A stretch of DNA of 64,000 nucleotides from JTS-AC122 sp050246015 (lineage in GTDB: Bacteria; Planctomycetota; Phycisphaerae; Phycisphaerales; UBA1924), in the NCBI GenBank assembly GCA_050246015.1, contig JBFWWU010000007.1, forward strand, positions 62,001 through 126,000. Direction: 5' to 3'. Below, piece by piece: positions 15,829 through 24,673 of the stretch. Under the pieces are notes generated by a model. That model saw only the letters and a program-made list of their open reading frames with translations, had not been told where the DNA came from and ran no database searches. Position 1 is the stretch's first letter. Every line of letters starts with the position of its first letter. The position numbers and the translations under genes were made by a program.

Positions 15829-16530
15829 TCAGGCCGCGCGGCGTTTTCGAGTGCGTCCCACCGTGCGCTGCGACGAGATCGCGCGGCGCGACGGCTCGGC
15901 GATGAGAACGTCGGCGAGTTCCATCGGCGACGTGGCCCAGGCGTCGGCGCCGATCTCCTCGGCCAGGCCCTCGGCCCGGTTGAACACCCCGCCCCCGACG
16001 GCGATCTGCATGTTCGGGCAACTCCCGATCTCGCGGATGGTGTCGATGAGGGCGCGGATGCTGGGAAGATCCTCGGCCGCGGACGCGAAGAGAAGCAGTA
16101 CGTCGGGCTTTTCGTCGTTGACGCGGGCGAGGACTTCATCGTTGGCGATGCGGCTCCCGGCGAATGTGACGCTGTAGCCCGCGCCCTCAAGCACGTCCAG
16201 CGCCATCTGCGCGGCGAGTTCCTCGCTCTCGTTGGGCCCGCACACGGCGAAGATGGACTTGTTGCGGGTGCCGGCGCAGTTGAGCAGCGCGGCGTTCTGA
16301 TCGACCAGCACGCGCAGGAGTCGTACCGCCATGTGATGATTGAGACACCCCAGGCGGTGCGTCCGGTAGAGTGAGTCGATCATGTTGTAGGTGGGCCAGA
16401 AGAGCCCGGCGATGAGGTCGTCCGGGGTATGCCCGGATTTGCGCGAGTCGGCGACGAGTTGACGGGCCTTGGCGCGGTCACCAGCGATCAGGGCCTCAAA
16501 GAACGACGAAACGGACTGTTCAGAAATCAT
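15829..16530 (-). CDS. B12-binding-domain-like protein without the cobalt-ligand His motif
   Basis: A 233-residue cytoplasmic protein. Residues 1-90 form a helical cap-like domain (VSSFFEALIAGDRAKARQLV, then FWPTYNMIDSLY). Residues about 95-215 form a Rossmann-like domain in the style of methionine-synthase-type cobalamin-binding domains, with KPDVLLLFASAAEDLPSIRALID and a glycine-rich VGGGVFNRAEGLAEEIGAD. Canonical members have DxHxxG before the first helix. Here the matching stretch is VCGPNESEELAAQMAL, with no His. It may bind cobalamin differently or not at all, perhaps as a sensor or regulator. The tail is Arg/Lys-rich (RTVGRTRKRRAA). No B12-dependent enzyme gene lies beside it. Confidence 0.7.
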   Translation of the reverse strand: MISEQSVSSFFEALIAGDRAKARQLVADSRKSGHTPDDLIAGLFWPTYNMIDSLYRTHRLGCLNHHMAVRLLRVLVDQNAALLNCAGTRNKSIFAVCGPNESEELAAQMALDVLEGAGYSVTFAGSRIANDEVLARVNDEKPDVLLLFASAAEDLPSIRALIDTIREIGSCPNMQIAVGGGVFNRAEGLAEEIGADAWATSPMELADVLIAEPSRRAISSQRTVGRTRKRRAA

Positions 16531-16837
16531 CGAGCGCTCCGGTCACAAAGCAGACCTTTGCGCGGTTCCACCGCCGGCGGATGCCGAGTTGTAGTTATTC
16601 GGCCGCGAATCCCGGCGGCCGTCCCGCAGCAGAGCGGGAACACTCCGAGTATCGAACCCGAGCGGTTGATCGCATGAATGTTGAACAGGCCCGGACGCCG
16701 GCGCACGGGCGAGAACTCGTTGCGCATCGCGGTCGCTCCAATCCCGCGCGAGCGCCCGCGCTTGGCACGCGGTTATCAGAGGTAACGCGCCCGCGCCCGG
16801 GCCGGCGGTTATCGAGCGATCACTCTACCCTTGCGTG
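16531..16837. other. Divergent intergenic region, no gene seen
   Basis: About 300 bases between two divergent genes. It is GC-rich with a small inverted repeat, TCCCGC with GCGGGA (near 16621-16640). I see no convincing short ORF, RNA structure or promoter pair. Confidence 0.4.
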
Positions 16838-18064
16838 ATGAAAGCGATCATCGGGCTGGTGACGGTGTTGATCGCGGCGACGATCGGCGGGTGCGCCGCA
16901 ACCGAATCCGAGCCGGCGGATGCGCCGACACTGGCCGAAGCCACCGTTGATGAGCCGTGGGATTCGGTGTTCACCCGCGCGTCTTGCTGGAACGGCGGCG
17001 ATATTGCGCACTCGATCGACCTGCGCGATGGTCGCACCCTGTGGCTGTTCGGGGATTCGATCTTCGGGCCGGTGATAGGGGGTTCACGCGTGGGCGAGCG
17101 GTCGCGCATGATGCGCGCGGGTGTGGCGTGGCACCCGACGCCGGAGCGGGGCGCCGCGCCCGCGTGGGAATCCGTTCAGTTCGCCGGGCCGGAGGAGTTC
17201 GAGGGCCTCGCCGCGGCGGCCTGGACGAGTCCCGCGCCCGGGCTCTTCCCCGAGGGGACATGGTACTGGCTCATGAACGACGGCGTGCGAATCACGAGGC
17301 CGCAGGACCGGCTGGTGCTCTTCGCCACCGCGATCGGTCCAAGCGGGAACCCGGATGGGATGTGGAACTTCCGGCGCGTCGGCGGGGCGGTGATCACGGT
17401 CCAGAACCCGGCGGCTCCGCCGGATCAGTGGAGGAGTGTGCAGCGGGTGAATCCGCGGGTGAGCGCGGCGCCATTGCACGGGGAGCCGGTACGAGAAGGC
17501 GAGAACGACGCGCTTGCCATCGTGCCGTGGCCCGACGAGTCCGGGGAGTACGCGGTGTTTGGAGCGCACACCGATCGCGATGGAACGCAGCGGCTGACGG
17601 TGGCGCGGGCCGATGGGGACGATCTGGCGCAGCCCGAGCGCTGGAGGCGGGAGGGGCTTGTCGTCCTCGGGTCCGATGTGCCGCGGGTGCCGGACGAGTT
17701 TACGGTGCAGCGAGTGAGGTGGGAGGGGCGCGACGTGCTGGTGATGATCTACAGCGAGCCGTTCCTGAACCGGAGCATCTGGGCGCGGACGGCGCTGGAT
17801 CCGCGCGGGCCATGGTCGATCGCCAAGGCGGTGTACGACACGCCGGACTGGGGGAAGGGGACGTTTGCGTACGCGGCCAAGGGACACGCGGGGCTTTCGC
17901 GGCCCGGCGAGTTGCTGGTGACGTACGCCGTCAACGGCGATTTCGGCGACGTATTCGAGCGAGCGGTGCTGTACCGGCCGAAGTTCGTGCGGGTGCCGCT
18001 GAGCGTGCTGCCCGGGCCGCCGCCGGGCCCGCGAGCGGACTACACCGAGGCGACGCCGCGATAG
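16838..18064 (+). CDS. Lipoprotein with DUF4185/DUF5005-like beta-propeller
   Basis: A 408-residue exported lipoprotein. The signal MKAIIGLVTVLIAATIGGC has a lipobox ending at Cys19. The mature part starts with NGGDIAHSIDLRDGRTLWLFGDSIF, a pattern typical of the DUF4185/DUF5005 group of five-bladed beta-propellers related to glycoside hydrolases. Further blade-like segments are WYWLMNDGVRI, YAVFGAHTDRDGTQRL, VMIYSEPFLNRSIWARTA and LLVTYAVNGDFGDVF. The family is thought to act on surface or extracellular polysaccharides, but no substrate can be inferred. GTG 16835 is directly in front of ATG 16838; the ATG was chosen. Its last 25 bases overlap the convergent ubiE gene. Confidence 0.75.
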   Translation: MKAIIGLVTVLIAATIGGCAATESEPADAPTLAEATVDEPWDSVFTRASCWNGGDIAHSIDLRDGRTLWLFGDSIFGPVIGGSRVGERSRMMRAGVAWHPTPERGAAPAWESVQFAGPEEFEGLAAAAWTSPAPGLFPEGTWYWLMNDGVRITRPQDRLVLFATAIGPSGNPDGMWNFRRVGGAVITVQNPAAPPDQWRSVQRVNPRVSAAPLHGEPVREGENDALAIVPWPDESGEYAVFGAHTDRDGTQRLTVARADGDDLAQPERWRREGLVVLGSDVPRVPDEFTVQRVRWEGRDVLVMIYSEPFLNRSIWARTALDPRGPWSIAKAVYDTPDWGKGTFAYAAKGHAGLSRPGELLVTYAVNGDFGDVFERAVLYRPKFVRVPLSVLPGPPPGPRADYTEATPR

Positions 18065-18846
18065 CACCAGCAGATGCCGATGGAGAGCGAAGCGCTGGTC
18101 ACGTCGGCGAAGTGATGACGACGCATGAGTGACGTCATGTCGTCACGGGACATGAACGACTCGACGGACTTGGGAAGGTACTTGTACGCGCCGGAGCGAT
18201 CGCGGCTGATGAGCGTCGCCGTGACCGGCATGATGCGCTTGCAGTAGAGGTCATTGAACCATCGCACGGGGGCGAGGCGAGGGGAGCCGAACTCGAGAAT
18301 CACCAGCCGGCCGCCCGGGCGGAGCACGCGCCGGAACTCGCCCATGGCGCGTGCCGGATCGGCGACATTGCGGATGCCGAACGCGATGGTGACGATGTCG
18401 AACGAGGCGTCGGGGAAGGGCAGGGCTTGCGCGTCGCCTCGGATGTAGGTGATGCGCTCGCGCAGTCCGGGGGCGAGGCGGGCGTGCTTGATCGCGGCGA
18501 AGTCGAGCATTTCCTGAGTGAAATCCAGGCCTGTTACCCGGGCCGCCCCGCCGCGGGCCAGCGCCTGGGTCAGGTCGCCGGTGCCGCAGGCGACGTCGAG
18601 CGCGTGGTCGGTCGGCGTGGGCGCCGCCCGGCGCACGGCGAAGCGACGCCAGGACTGATCCAGCCAGAGGGAATGGACGCGGTTGTTGAGGTCGTAGCGG
18701 CGAGCGATCGCGGCGAACATGCGCTGCACGCGTTCGGGCTTGTCGCCCTGGGCGTGTGGGTTCGCGGCCAGATCGCGAGAGGTCCACGCCGGCGCGGGGG
18801 TGTCGGCGGAGGAAGAGGCGGGCCCGGGATGGGTCGGGGGAAGCAT
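18040..18846 (-). CDS. ubiE: Demethylmenaquinone / ubiquinone C-methyltransferase
   Basis: SAM-dependent methyltransferase of the UbiE/MenG family, which adds the ring C-methyl group in the last steps of menaquinone or ubiquinone synthesis. It has 268 residues, slightly long because of a Pro/Ser-rich N-terminal extension of about 30. The family start KPERVQRMFAAIARRYDLNN is followed by motif I, LDVACGTGDLTQALA. Then come GLDFTQEML, YIRGDAQALPFPDASFDIV, GIRNVADPARAM and FRRVLRPGGRLVILEFGSP. In a planctomycete the likely product is menaquinone (menG), but sequence alone cannot separate the two roles. The start at 18846 was chosen since the longer frame crosses the divergent promoter of the M48 gene. 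The 3' end overlaps its convergent neighbour by 25 bases. Confidence 0.9.
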   Translation of the reverse strand: MLPPTHPGPASSSADTPAPAWTSRDLAANPHAQGDKPERVQRMFAAIARRYDLNNRVHSLWLDQSWRRFAVRRAAPTPTDHALDVACGTGDLTQALARGGAARVTGLDFTQEMLDFAAIKHARLAPGLRERITYIRGDAQALPFPDASFDIVTIAFGIRNVADPARAMGEFRRVLRPGGRLVILEFGSPRLAPVRWFNDLYCKRIMPVTATLISRDRSGAYKYLPKSVESFMSRDDMTSLMRRHHFADVTSASLSIGICWCYRGVASV

Positions 18847-18905
18847 GGCCCTTACAATATGGGTGCTCACTTCTAGCCGCGCGATTTCGCGCATCGGAGT
18901 TACCC

Positions 18906-19901
18906 ATGCACTCTCGGACGATCTTCGGATGCTTGTGGCTGATGTTGACGGTCGCCGCCCCGCTCGGGCTGACGGGGTGCACCACCAATCCAACGACGGG
19001 GAGGTCGCAACTCGCCGTCATGTCGCGCGAGGAAGAAATCAAACTCGGGACTGACGCCAAGCCCGAACTGACGCAGGAGTTCGGCGGCAAAGTCAATAGT
19101 CCGGAACTGCAGGCGTATGTCACCGAGGTCGGCAGTCGGCTGGCGGCGGTGACGGAAGATGCCAACCCCTCGCTGCCGTGGGAGTTCACGCTGCTGGATT
19201 CGCCGGTGATCAACGCCTTTGCGCTCCCGGGCGGAAAGGTCTTTCTCTCGCGAGGACTCGCCGACAAGATGACCAACGAAGCGCAGCTTGCTGCCGTGCT
19301 GGGGCACGAGGTCGGGCACGTGACCGCGCGGCACACCAACGACCGCATGGTGCAGCAGGCGGTGCTGGTCGGGGGCGGGAGCATCCTGGGGTCAATCGCC
19401 GATGCTGTCTTGGGGACGGGCAGCGCCGGCTCGCAGGCGGGCCAATCGATCGGCAACATCGCCGCCCTGTCGTACTCGCGCGATCAGGAGATCGAAGCGG
19501 ATCGGTTGGGCATGAGGTATATGGAGAAACTCAAGTACGACCCGATGGGGGCGGTCGAAGTGCAGGAAATCCTCAAGCGCGAGGCCGAGTCGGCGGGCGG
19601 GCGCCCGCCCGAGATCCTGTCCACGCACCCGGCGTCGGCGACACGGATCGCGGAACTCATGAAGCGATTCGAGAAGTACTACTCCCACACGGTCAACAAC
19701 CCGGAATACCAGAAGCACCCGGATCGATATGAGCAGCGGTATCTGTCGATCGCGCGCCGGCTGCCGCCCCCGCCCGCGCCGAAATCCATGCTGCCGCGGG
19801 ATGGGAACCCCCGGGACAGCGCGTTGGCGTCGCTCATGCTGGCGGACCCGGGAGTGTGGTGCGCCCACTGCCGTTCGGCCAACCCACCCGGCTCCGAGTG
19901 A
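18906..19901 (+). CDS. M48-family zinc metalloprotease lipoprotein
   Basis: A 331-residue envelope protease. The signal sequence ends in a lipobox LTGC (Cys25), so it should be a lipoprotein, probably periplasm-facing. The M48 zinc site is HEVGH (134-138) in AAVLGHEVGHVTARH. The third ligand Glu is in YSRDQEIEADRLGMRYM, and the C-terminal family block is STHPASATRIAEL. This layout matches the BepA/LoiP/YggG group, which degrade or repair misfolded outer-membrane proteins; that role is inferred. The C-terminal 60 residues add a Pro-rich stretch and a CAHC motif. CGGAG precedes the ATG. Divergent from ubiE with a 59-base gap. Confidence 0.9.
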   Translation: MHSRTIFGCLWLMLTVAAPLGLTGCTTNPTTGRSQLAVMSREEEIKLGTDAKPELTQEFGGKVNSPELQAYVTEVGSRLAAVTEDANPSLPWEFTLLDSPVINAFALPGGKVFLSRGLADKMTNEAQLAAVLGHEVGHVTARHTNDRMVQQAVLVGGGSILGSIADAVLGTGSAGSQAGQSIGNIAALSYSRDQEIEADRLGMRYMEKLKYDPMGAVEVQEILKREAESAGGRPPEILSTHPASATRIAELMKRFEKYYSHTVNNPEYQKHPDRYEQRYLSIARRLPPPPAPKSMLPRDGNPRDSALASLMLADPGVWCAHCRSANPPGSE

Positions 19902-19941
19902 TGCGAGAAATCCCGCCGGGCGGGTGTGACCATTTGTTTTT

Positions 19942-20057
19942 CTGAGCCGACCGCGCCAGCGGTCGGCGGGAGCGCTCGGCGGCAAGGCGCGATCGAATGA
20001 TGGCTTGGGCGATGAGACCACGCCCGCCCTCCCGCCGGCACGCGCCGGGCGGCTCAG
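19942..20057. repeat. Intergenic inverted-end repeat element, copy 2
   Basis: Perfect 8-base inverted ends, CTGAGCCG (19942-19949) and CGGCTCAG (20050-20057), bound a 116-base element. Just inside the left end is an 8-bp perfect hairpin with a GCCA loop, CCGACCGC with GCGGTCGG (19947-19966). Copy 1 is at 4320-4385. I recall short repeats beginning GAGCCG as common in planctomycete genomes. Confidence 0.6.
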
Positions 20058-20129
20058 ATCAAAACAGCATGGTCACACCCCCGCCGGATCCGTGCATCCG
20101 ATCCATGCTGCTCGTCCCTACAGTACAGC

Positions 20130-21515
20130 ATGGACGAGGATTTTCTTCATCCCTTCGAGGCCACTCGCCGGCAGCGAAGGCTGATCCTGAGCGTGATCCG
20201 AATCACGTTCGCGGTGCTCGTGCTCACGGTCGCGCTGTTGCGGGCGGCGCAGAGCACCGCCGACCTGGCCATCGACTGGTGGATCCCGATCGTCGTGGCG
20301 CTGATCCTCTTCGGCGTCGCACTGACGATCGACCTCATCACGCCCAACAAGAAGATCTCGACCATCTCCAGCGTGTTTCTTGGCCTGATGGGGGGCATGC
20401 TCGCGACGCTCGCGTTCGGTGTCGTGCTCGACCTGCTCATGCAGACCGCGATCGGCGAGGGCGAAACGCTCAAACGCCTCCAACCGTTCGTCAGCGTGGT
20501 CAAGATCATGCTGGGGCTCACGCTGTGCTATCTGGGCGTCACGACGGTCATCCAGACGCAAGACGATTTCCGGCTCGTGATCCCGTATGTCGAGTTCTCG
20601 AAGCAGTTGCGTGGACCGAGGCCGCTGGTGCTCGACACGTCGTCACTGATCGACGCGCGGATCGTGGACCTCGCGGCGACGGGTCTGATTCAGTCGCCGA
20701 TCATCGTGCCGAGGTTCGTCGTGACGGAGTTGCAGGCTTTGGCCGACTCGGGCGACAAACTCAAGCGGGCGCGGGGGCGGCGCGGGCTCGACGTGACGTC
20801 GCGTCTGCAGCGGTCGGGGCTTGACGTGACGCTTGACGAGACGTCGATGCCGGTCAAGGCGGTGGACCAGATGTTGATTGACCTGGCCCGGCGCATCCCC
20901 GCGACGATCGTGACGGCGGACGTCGGGCTCTCTCGCGTCGCGCAGATCCAGAACGTCCCGGTGCTGAACCTGAACGACGTCGCCAACGCGCTGAAGCCGA
21001 GCCTGATTCCGGGCGAGCAGTTCATGCTTCGTCTGGTGAAGGCGGGCGAGCAGCCCGGGCAGGGCGTCGGGTATCTGCCGGACGGGACGATGGTGGTGGT
21101 GGAGCGGGCGGGGCAGCGCATCGGCGAAGAGACGACCGTGCAGGTAGCCAGTTCGCTCCAGACGTCCGCCGGGCGGCTCATCTTTGCCAAACTCCTCGAT
21201 GACGAGTTCGAATCCAAGACAGACTCGCGTGTGCTGGACGTGTCGGCTCGGCCCGCCAGCGCGGACCCGGGACACTCGAAACTCGGCATGGCGGGCGGGC
21301 CGACTCTGGGCTCGGGCCAAGTGGCCGAGGGCTCGTTGGTCGAATCCGCCGGGGGCGTCGATGCAGCGATCGCACGCGATGCCCCGGGCATGGGGCAGGC
21401 CGGGTCGGACGGGGAAACTTCCGGAGCCGCGGGGGTGGCGCCGCGGCGAACCGGTCCGTTCCCTCCCAAGCCGGCAGCGCGGCCGCCTTCCAGCGCTCGT
21501 AACCCGAGGCGGTAG
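20130..21515 (+). CDS. Membrane-anchored PIN/TRAM-domain protein (YacL-like)
   Basis: A 461-residue protein like Bacillus YacL. Four hydrophobic helices cover about residues 18-145. A PIN nuclease domain follows, with LVLDTSSLIDARI (about 171-183), FVVTELQALADSGDKLKRARGRRGLD and IVTADVGLSRVA. Then comes a TRAM-type RNA-binding domain, about residues 280-355, with GEQFMLRLVKAGEQPGQGVGYLPDGTMVVVE broken by its usual loops. The PIN acidic residues (Asp in VLDTS, Glu in VTELQ, Asp in TADVG) are present, so RNase activity is plausible. The last 100 residues are a low-complexity Gly/Ala/Pro tail. The cellular role of the family is poorly defined. Confidence 0.88.
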   Translation: MDEDFLHPFEATRRQRRLILSVIRITFAVLVLTVALLRAAQSTADLAIDWWIPIVVALILFGVALTIDLITPNKKISTISSVFLGLMGGMLATLAFGVVLDLLMQTAIGEGETLKRLQPFVSVVKIMLGLTLCYLGVTTVIQTQDDFRLVIPYVEFSKQLRGPRPLVLDTSSLIDARIVDLAATGLIQSPIIVPRFVVTELQALADSGDKLKRARGRRGLDVTSRLQRSGLDVTLDETSMPVKAVDQMLIDLARRIPATIVTADVGLSRVAQIQNVPVLNLNDVANALKPSLIPGEQFMLRLVKAGEQPGQGVGYLPDGTMVVVERAGQRIGEETTVQVASSLQTSAGRLIFAKLLDDEFESKTDSRVLDVSARPASADPGHSKLGMAGGPTLGSGQVAEGSLVESAGGVDAAIARDAPGMGQAGSDGETSGAAGVAPRRTGPFPPKPAARPPSSARNPRR

Positions 21516-21674
21516 GTGTCGGTGCGGTACGTCAAGCATTCAATCGAACTGTCGTACGGACTGGTGCGGCGCGGTATCATGCCGACGCACGGACGCTCGA
21601 AGTGGTGCGCACGGATGCCTCGCCTCCATCAGGCGTGCTGGCCCCGCGGTCTGCACACCTTGGGGTGAAACGCG

Positions 21675-22622
21675 ATGATGAGCGGAGTGCTGGTGATGGT
21701 GGCGGCGTGTGTGGTGGCGTCCGCCGGGCAACCGGTCCAACCGATCGAACCGGTGAAGGTCAAGCCGCCGATCATTCCGCCGAAGCATCCGAAGACGCCG
21801 GCGGGTGACAGGCCCGTGGATCGAGAGACGGCCAAGCCGCCCGAGGGTGCCCGCGCGGACGGGCCCGCGCCGCTGCCGTATCCGTTTCCGCTGATCACGG
21901 AGGTGCTGTACGCCGTGCCCGCGGGTGAGAAGGGGGACGCGAACCGGGACAGCAACCGGCACGCCGCGGGGGATGAGTTCGTCGAGATCGTGAACCCGCA
22001 CGACAAGTCGATCCAGATCAAGGGGTACACCGTCACGGACCGCAACCCGCCGGCGAAGGGGCAACTGAAGTTCACGTTCCCCGCGCTGGAACTGCCGCCC
22101 GGGGGGGTGGTAGTGGTCTTCAACGGATGCGAGCAAGGCTGGGGGAAGGGAGAGGAAGGAAGCCGGATCGTCGGGGATGGGAAGACGCCGCCTCAAGCGG
22201 GAAATCCGAACTTCTTCGGGGCGTACGTCTTCACGGTGAAGAACACATCGTCGCGGACATCATGGAACAACGGCGGCGACTACGTCCTGCTGTCAGACGC
22301 GGCGGGGAACCCCGTGCACTGCGTCCACTGGGGCGAGTTCTCCGAGCCCGTTCCGGCGGCGACGCTGGTGGAACACGCGCCGACGACCAGCAAGTCGAGC
22401 GTTCAGCGCGTATCGCTCGCGGGTCCGTTCACCTCGCACATGGATCTGGCGTCTCCTGAACCCGCGGGTGATTCGAGCCAGTCGCCATCGAGCGCCCAGC
22501 GGAGGTTGGAGAAGGGGCGATTGTTCTCGCCCGGCTGGTTTGACGCCGGCGATGCGACTGGGCGCGAGCCGGAGCCGCCGAAGGCGAAACAGCCTGCCGC
22601 CCCGGCGCGAGACAAACGCTGA
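21675..22622 (+). CDS. Secreted lamin-tail-domain protein
   Basis: A 315-residue exported protein. A short signal, MMSGVLVMVAACVVASAG, is followed by a Pro/Lys-rich linker (about 20-65). An LTD (lamin-tail) Ig-like domain then spans about residues 70-235, with LITEVLYAVP, GDEFVEIVNPHDKSIQIKGY, LPPGGVVVVFNGCEQGWG and GGDYVLLSDAAGNPVHCVHW. LTD domains in bacterial secreted proteins are often joined to nucleases or surface proteins; here no enzyme domain is present. The C-terminal 80 residues are low complexity. GGGGTGA lies upstream of the ATG pair at 21675/21678. Confidence 0.8.
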   Translation: MMSGVLVMVAACVVASAGQPVQPIEPVKVKPPIIPPKHPKTPAGDRPVDRETAKPPEGARADGPAPLPYPFPLITEVLYAVPAGEKGDANRDSNRHAAGDEFVEIVNPHDKSIQIKGYTVTDRNPPAKGQLKFTFPALELPPGGVVVVFNGCEQGWGKGEEGSRIVGDGKTPPQAGNPNFFGAYVFTVKNTSSRTSWNNGGDYVLLSDAAGNPVHCVHWGEFSEPVPAATLVEHAPTTSKSSVQRVSLAGPFTSHMDLASPEPAGDSSQSPSSAQRRLEKGRLFSPGWFDAGDATGREPEPPKAKQPAAPARDKR

Positions 22623-22695
22623 CAGCGGCGCAACAATCGGGGCCGGAGTACACTGGGCTCCTGATCGAACGCGAACCATCCCTCGAAAGCACTGC

Positions 22696-23250
22696 ATGGC
22701 CTGGCTGACGAAGAACTCCGCGACGATGAAGATTGATCGGCGTCCCGAGCCGTTCCTGACCGATGCAATGCGCAAGGACCTCACCGAACGCGTCCTCCCG
22801 CGCTACGCCGTCAAGCAGGGTGCGACCCTCCCCGCGCTGCACATGATCCAGCATGAATACGGCTGGGTCCCCGCGCAGGCGATCGAAGAAATCGCTGCAT
22901 TTCTAGGCCTGAAGCCCGCGGACGTGCTCGACACGGCGTCGTTCTACGAAGAATACTGGTTGAAGCCGCGGGGGAAGCACCTGGTGCAGGTCTGCCGGTC
23001 CATCGCGTGCGAGTTCTGCGGGCAGAAGGAAATCTCGCAGGCGTGCAAGGACACACTCGGGATCGACGTGGGGGAGACGACCGACGACGGGAAATTCACG
23101 CTCATCGAGATCGAGTGCATCGGATCCTGCGGCACGGCTCCGGCGATGCTGGTTGACGAGACGCTGCACGAGAACCTGACGCCGGGCGATGTCGCGAAGG
23201 TCCTCGACGACGCGGCGCGGAGCGGGAGCGGGGAACACGGGCATCACTAG
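22696..23250 (+). CDS. nuoE: NADH-quinone oxidoreductase subunit E
   Basis: A 184-residue thioredoxin-like [2Fe-2S] subunit of respiratory complex I, part of the NADH-oxidising arm. It has LPALHMIQHEYGWVPAQAIE, DVLDTASFYEEYWLKPRGKH, and the cluster ligands in CRSIACEFCG and CIGSCGTAP. The extra Cys in the first pair is odd but does not remove a ligand. The C-terminal His/Gly tail (GSGEHGHH) is short. An alternative ATG at 22726 would remove ten residues. No other nuo gene is in the window, so it may be a stand-alone copy or the operon may be broken up. It converges on ispG with six bases between stops. Confidence 0.92.
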   Translation: MAWLTKNSATMKIDRRPEPFLTDAMRKDLTERVLPRYAVKQGATLPALHMIQHEYGWVPAQAIEEIAAFLGLKPADVLDTASFYEEYWLKPRGKHLVQVCRSIACEFCGQKEISQACKDTLGIDVGETTDDGKFTLIEIECIGSCGTAPAMLVDETLHENLTPGDVAKVLDDAARSGSGEHGHH

Positions 23251-23256
23251 CGCGGG

Positions 23257-24573
23257 TTACGCGCCCCCGACGGTCACGCGTACCCCGCCGGCGGTTGTCC
23301 CGAGCCGCTCCACCTTACCGGCTGCGATCTTTTCCAGCCCGCTCCCGAGTTCCCCGATCGGATCCGGGGGGATGATGTCTACTTTCTTCTCGCCGAGTTT
23401 GGCTTCGCCTCGACGCACCCTTTCCTGGAACGCCAGGCACTCGGCGAGCAGGCGTTCGAGGATCTGTTCCTCAGGGACGTTGGCGACCTTTTCGCCCTGC
23501 ACGTAGATGATCCCGCGCCGGTCACCGGCGAAGACCGCCACGTCCGCCCCCTCCGCTTCGCCCGGCCCGTTCACGATGCACCCCATCACCGCGACCTTCA
23601 GCGGCAACTGCACCTTTTCCGCCAGCGCCTTGCGCACGTCCTGGATCAGCGTGAACAGGTCCACCTGGATCCGTCCGCACGTCGGGCACGCGATCAGGTC
23701 CACGCCCACGCGCTCGCGCAGCCCGAGGCAGTACAGCAGTTCGAGCCCGTCCTGCACTTCGTACACCGGGTCATTCGCATACGAAATGCGGATCGTGTCG
23801 CCGATCCCGTTGATCAGCAGCCCGCCCAGCGCGACGACGGAGCGGATGGTGCCGGTTTCTTTGGGTCCGGCGTGCGTGACGCCCAGGTGCAGCGGGTGAT
23901 CGAACCGCTTGCTGATCTCGGTGTACGCGTCGATGACGATGCTCGCGTCCATCGATTTGGCGCTGATGGCGATGTCGTGGAAATCCTGCTCGTAGAAGAT
24001 ATCGAGGTATTCTTCGAGCTTGGTGATCATGATCGCGAGCAGGTAGCCGTGCTTTTGCTCGCTGAAGACCGCGCCGAGTTCCTTCATCCGCTTCTGCTTG
24101 TCTCGGCGTTCGATGATGGAACCTTCGTTCACGCCGACGCGGATCGGCAGGCCTTTGGCCTTGCACGCCTGGATCACATCGATCACCTGCTTGCGGTCGT
24201 TGATGTTGCCTGGATTCAGGCGGATCTTGTGCACGCCGGATTCGACGGCTTCCAGCGCCCGCTGAAAATGGAAGTGCACGTCCGCGACGATCGGCACGCG
24301 CACCTGCGGGATGATCTCGCGCAGCGCCTCGGTGTCCTTCTTCTCCGGGACCGCGACCCGAACGATGTCGGCCCCGGCGGCGGCGAGTTTGTGGATCTCG
24401 GCGACGCACGCGTCGATGTGGTGGGTGTACCCGGCGGTCATCGTCTGGACAGAGACCGGGGCCGGCGTGGTCGGCTGCCCGCTCTTGCGGTCGGGGAGCC
24501 CCCCGCCGATCTTCACGTAACCGACTCGGGAATCACCGACGGTAATCTGATGCGTTGGTCTTCGTGGGGTCAT
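23257..24573 (-). CDS. ispG: 4-hydroxy-3-methylbut-2-enyl diphosphate synthase
   Basis: [4Fe-4S] enzyme of the MEP isoprenoid pathway, turning MEcPP into HMBPP with reduced flavodoxin or ferredoxin. It has 438 residues, with PVSVQTMTAGYTHHIDACV, VADVHFHFQRALEAVESGVHKIRLNPGN (interrupted by family-typical positions), VGVNEGS, LHLGVTHAG and the cluster ligands CPTCGR and MGCIVNGPGEA. The length is between the short bacterial form (about 370) and the long plant/Chlamydia form (over 600). About 60 residues at the C-terminus form a Lys/Glu-rich tail. It lies 100 bases after the aminotransferase gene on the same strand. Confidence 0.95.
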   Translation of the reverse strand: MTPRRPTHQITVGDSRVGYVKIGGGLPDRKSGQPTTPAPVSVQTMTAGYTHHIDACVAEIHKLAAAGADIVRVAVPEKKDTEALREIIPQVRVPIVADVHFHFQRALEAVESGVHKIRLNPGNINDRKQVIDVIQACKAKGLPIRVGVNEGSIIERRDKQKRMKELGAVFSEQKHGYLLAIMITKLEEYLDIFYEQDFHDIAISAKSMDASIVIDAYTEISKRFDHPLHLGVTHAGPKETGTIRSVVALGGLLINGIGDTIRISYANDPVYEVQDGLELLYCLGLRERVGVDLIACPTCGRIQVDLFTLIQDVRKALAEKVQLPLKVAVMGCIVNGPGEAEGADVAVFAGDRRGIIYVQGEKVANVPEEQILERLLAECLAFQERVRRGEAKLGEKKVDIIPPDPIGELGSGLEKIAAGKVERLGTTAGGVRVTVGGA

Positions 24574-24673
24574 GCTGGCGGATGGTATGCGACACCATCT
24601 CGAACCGCGTGGCGGCGGTTGAGAGGGCGCGGAGCGAAGGGCGGTCGGCGCTGTGCGGAGAGGGAGGCTCGGA

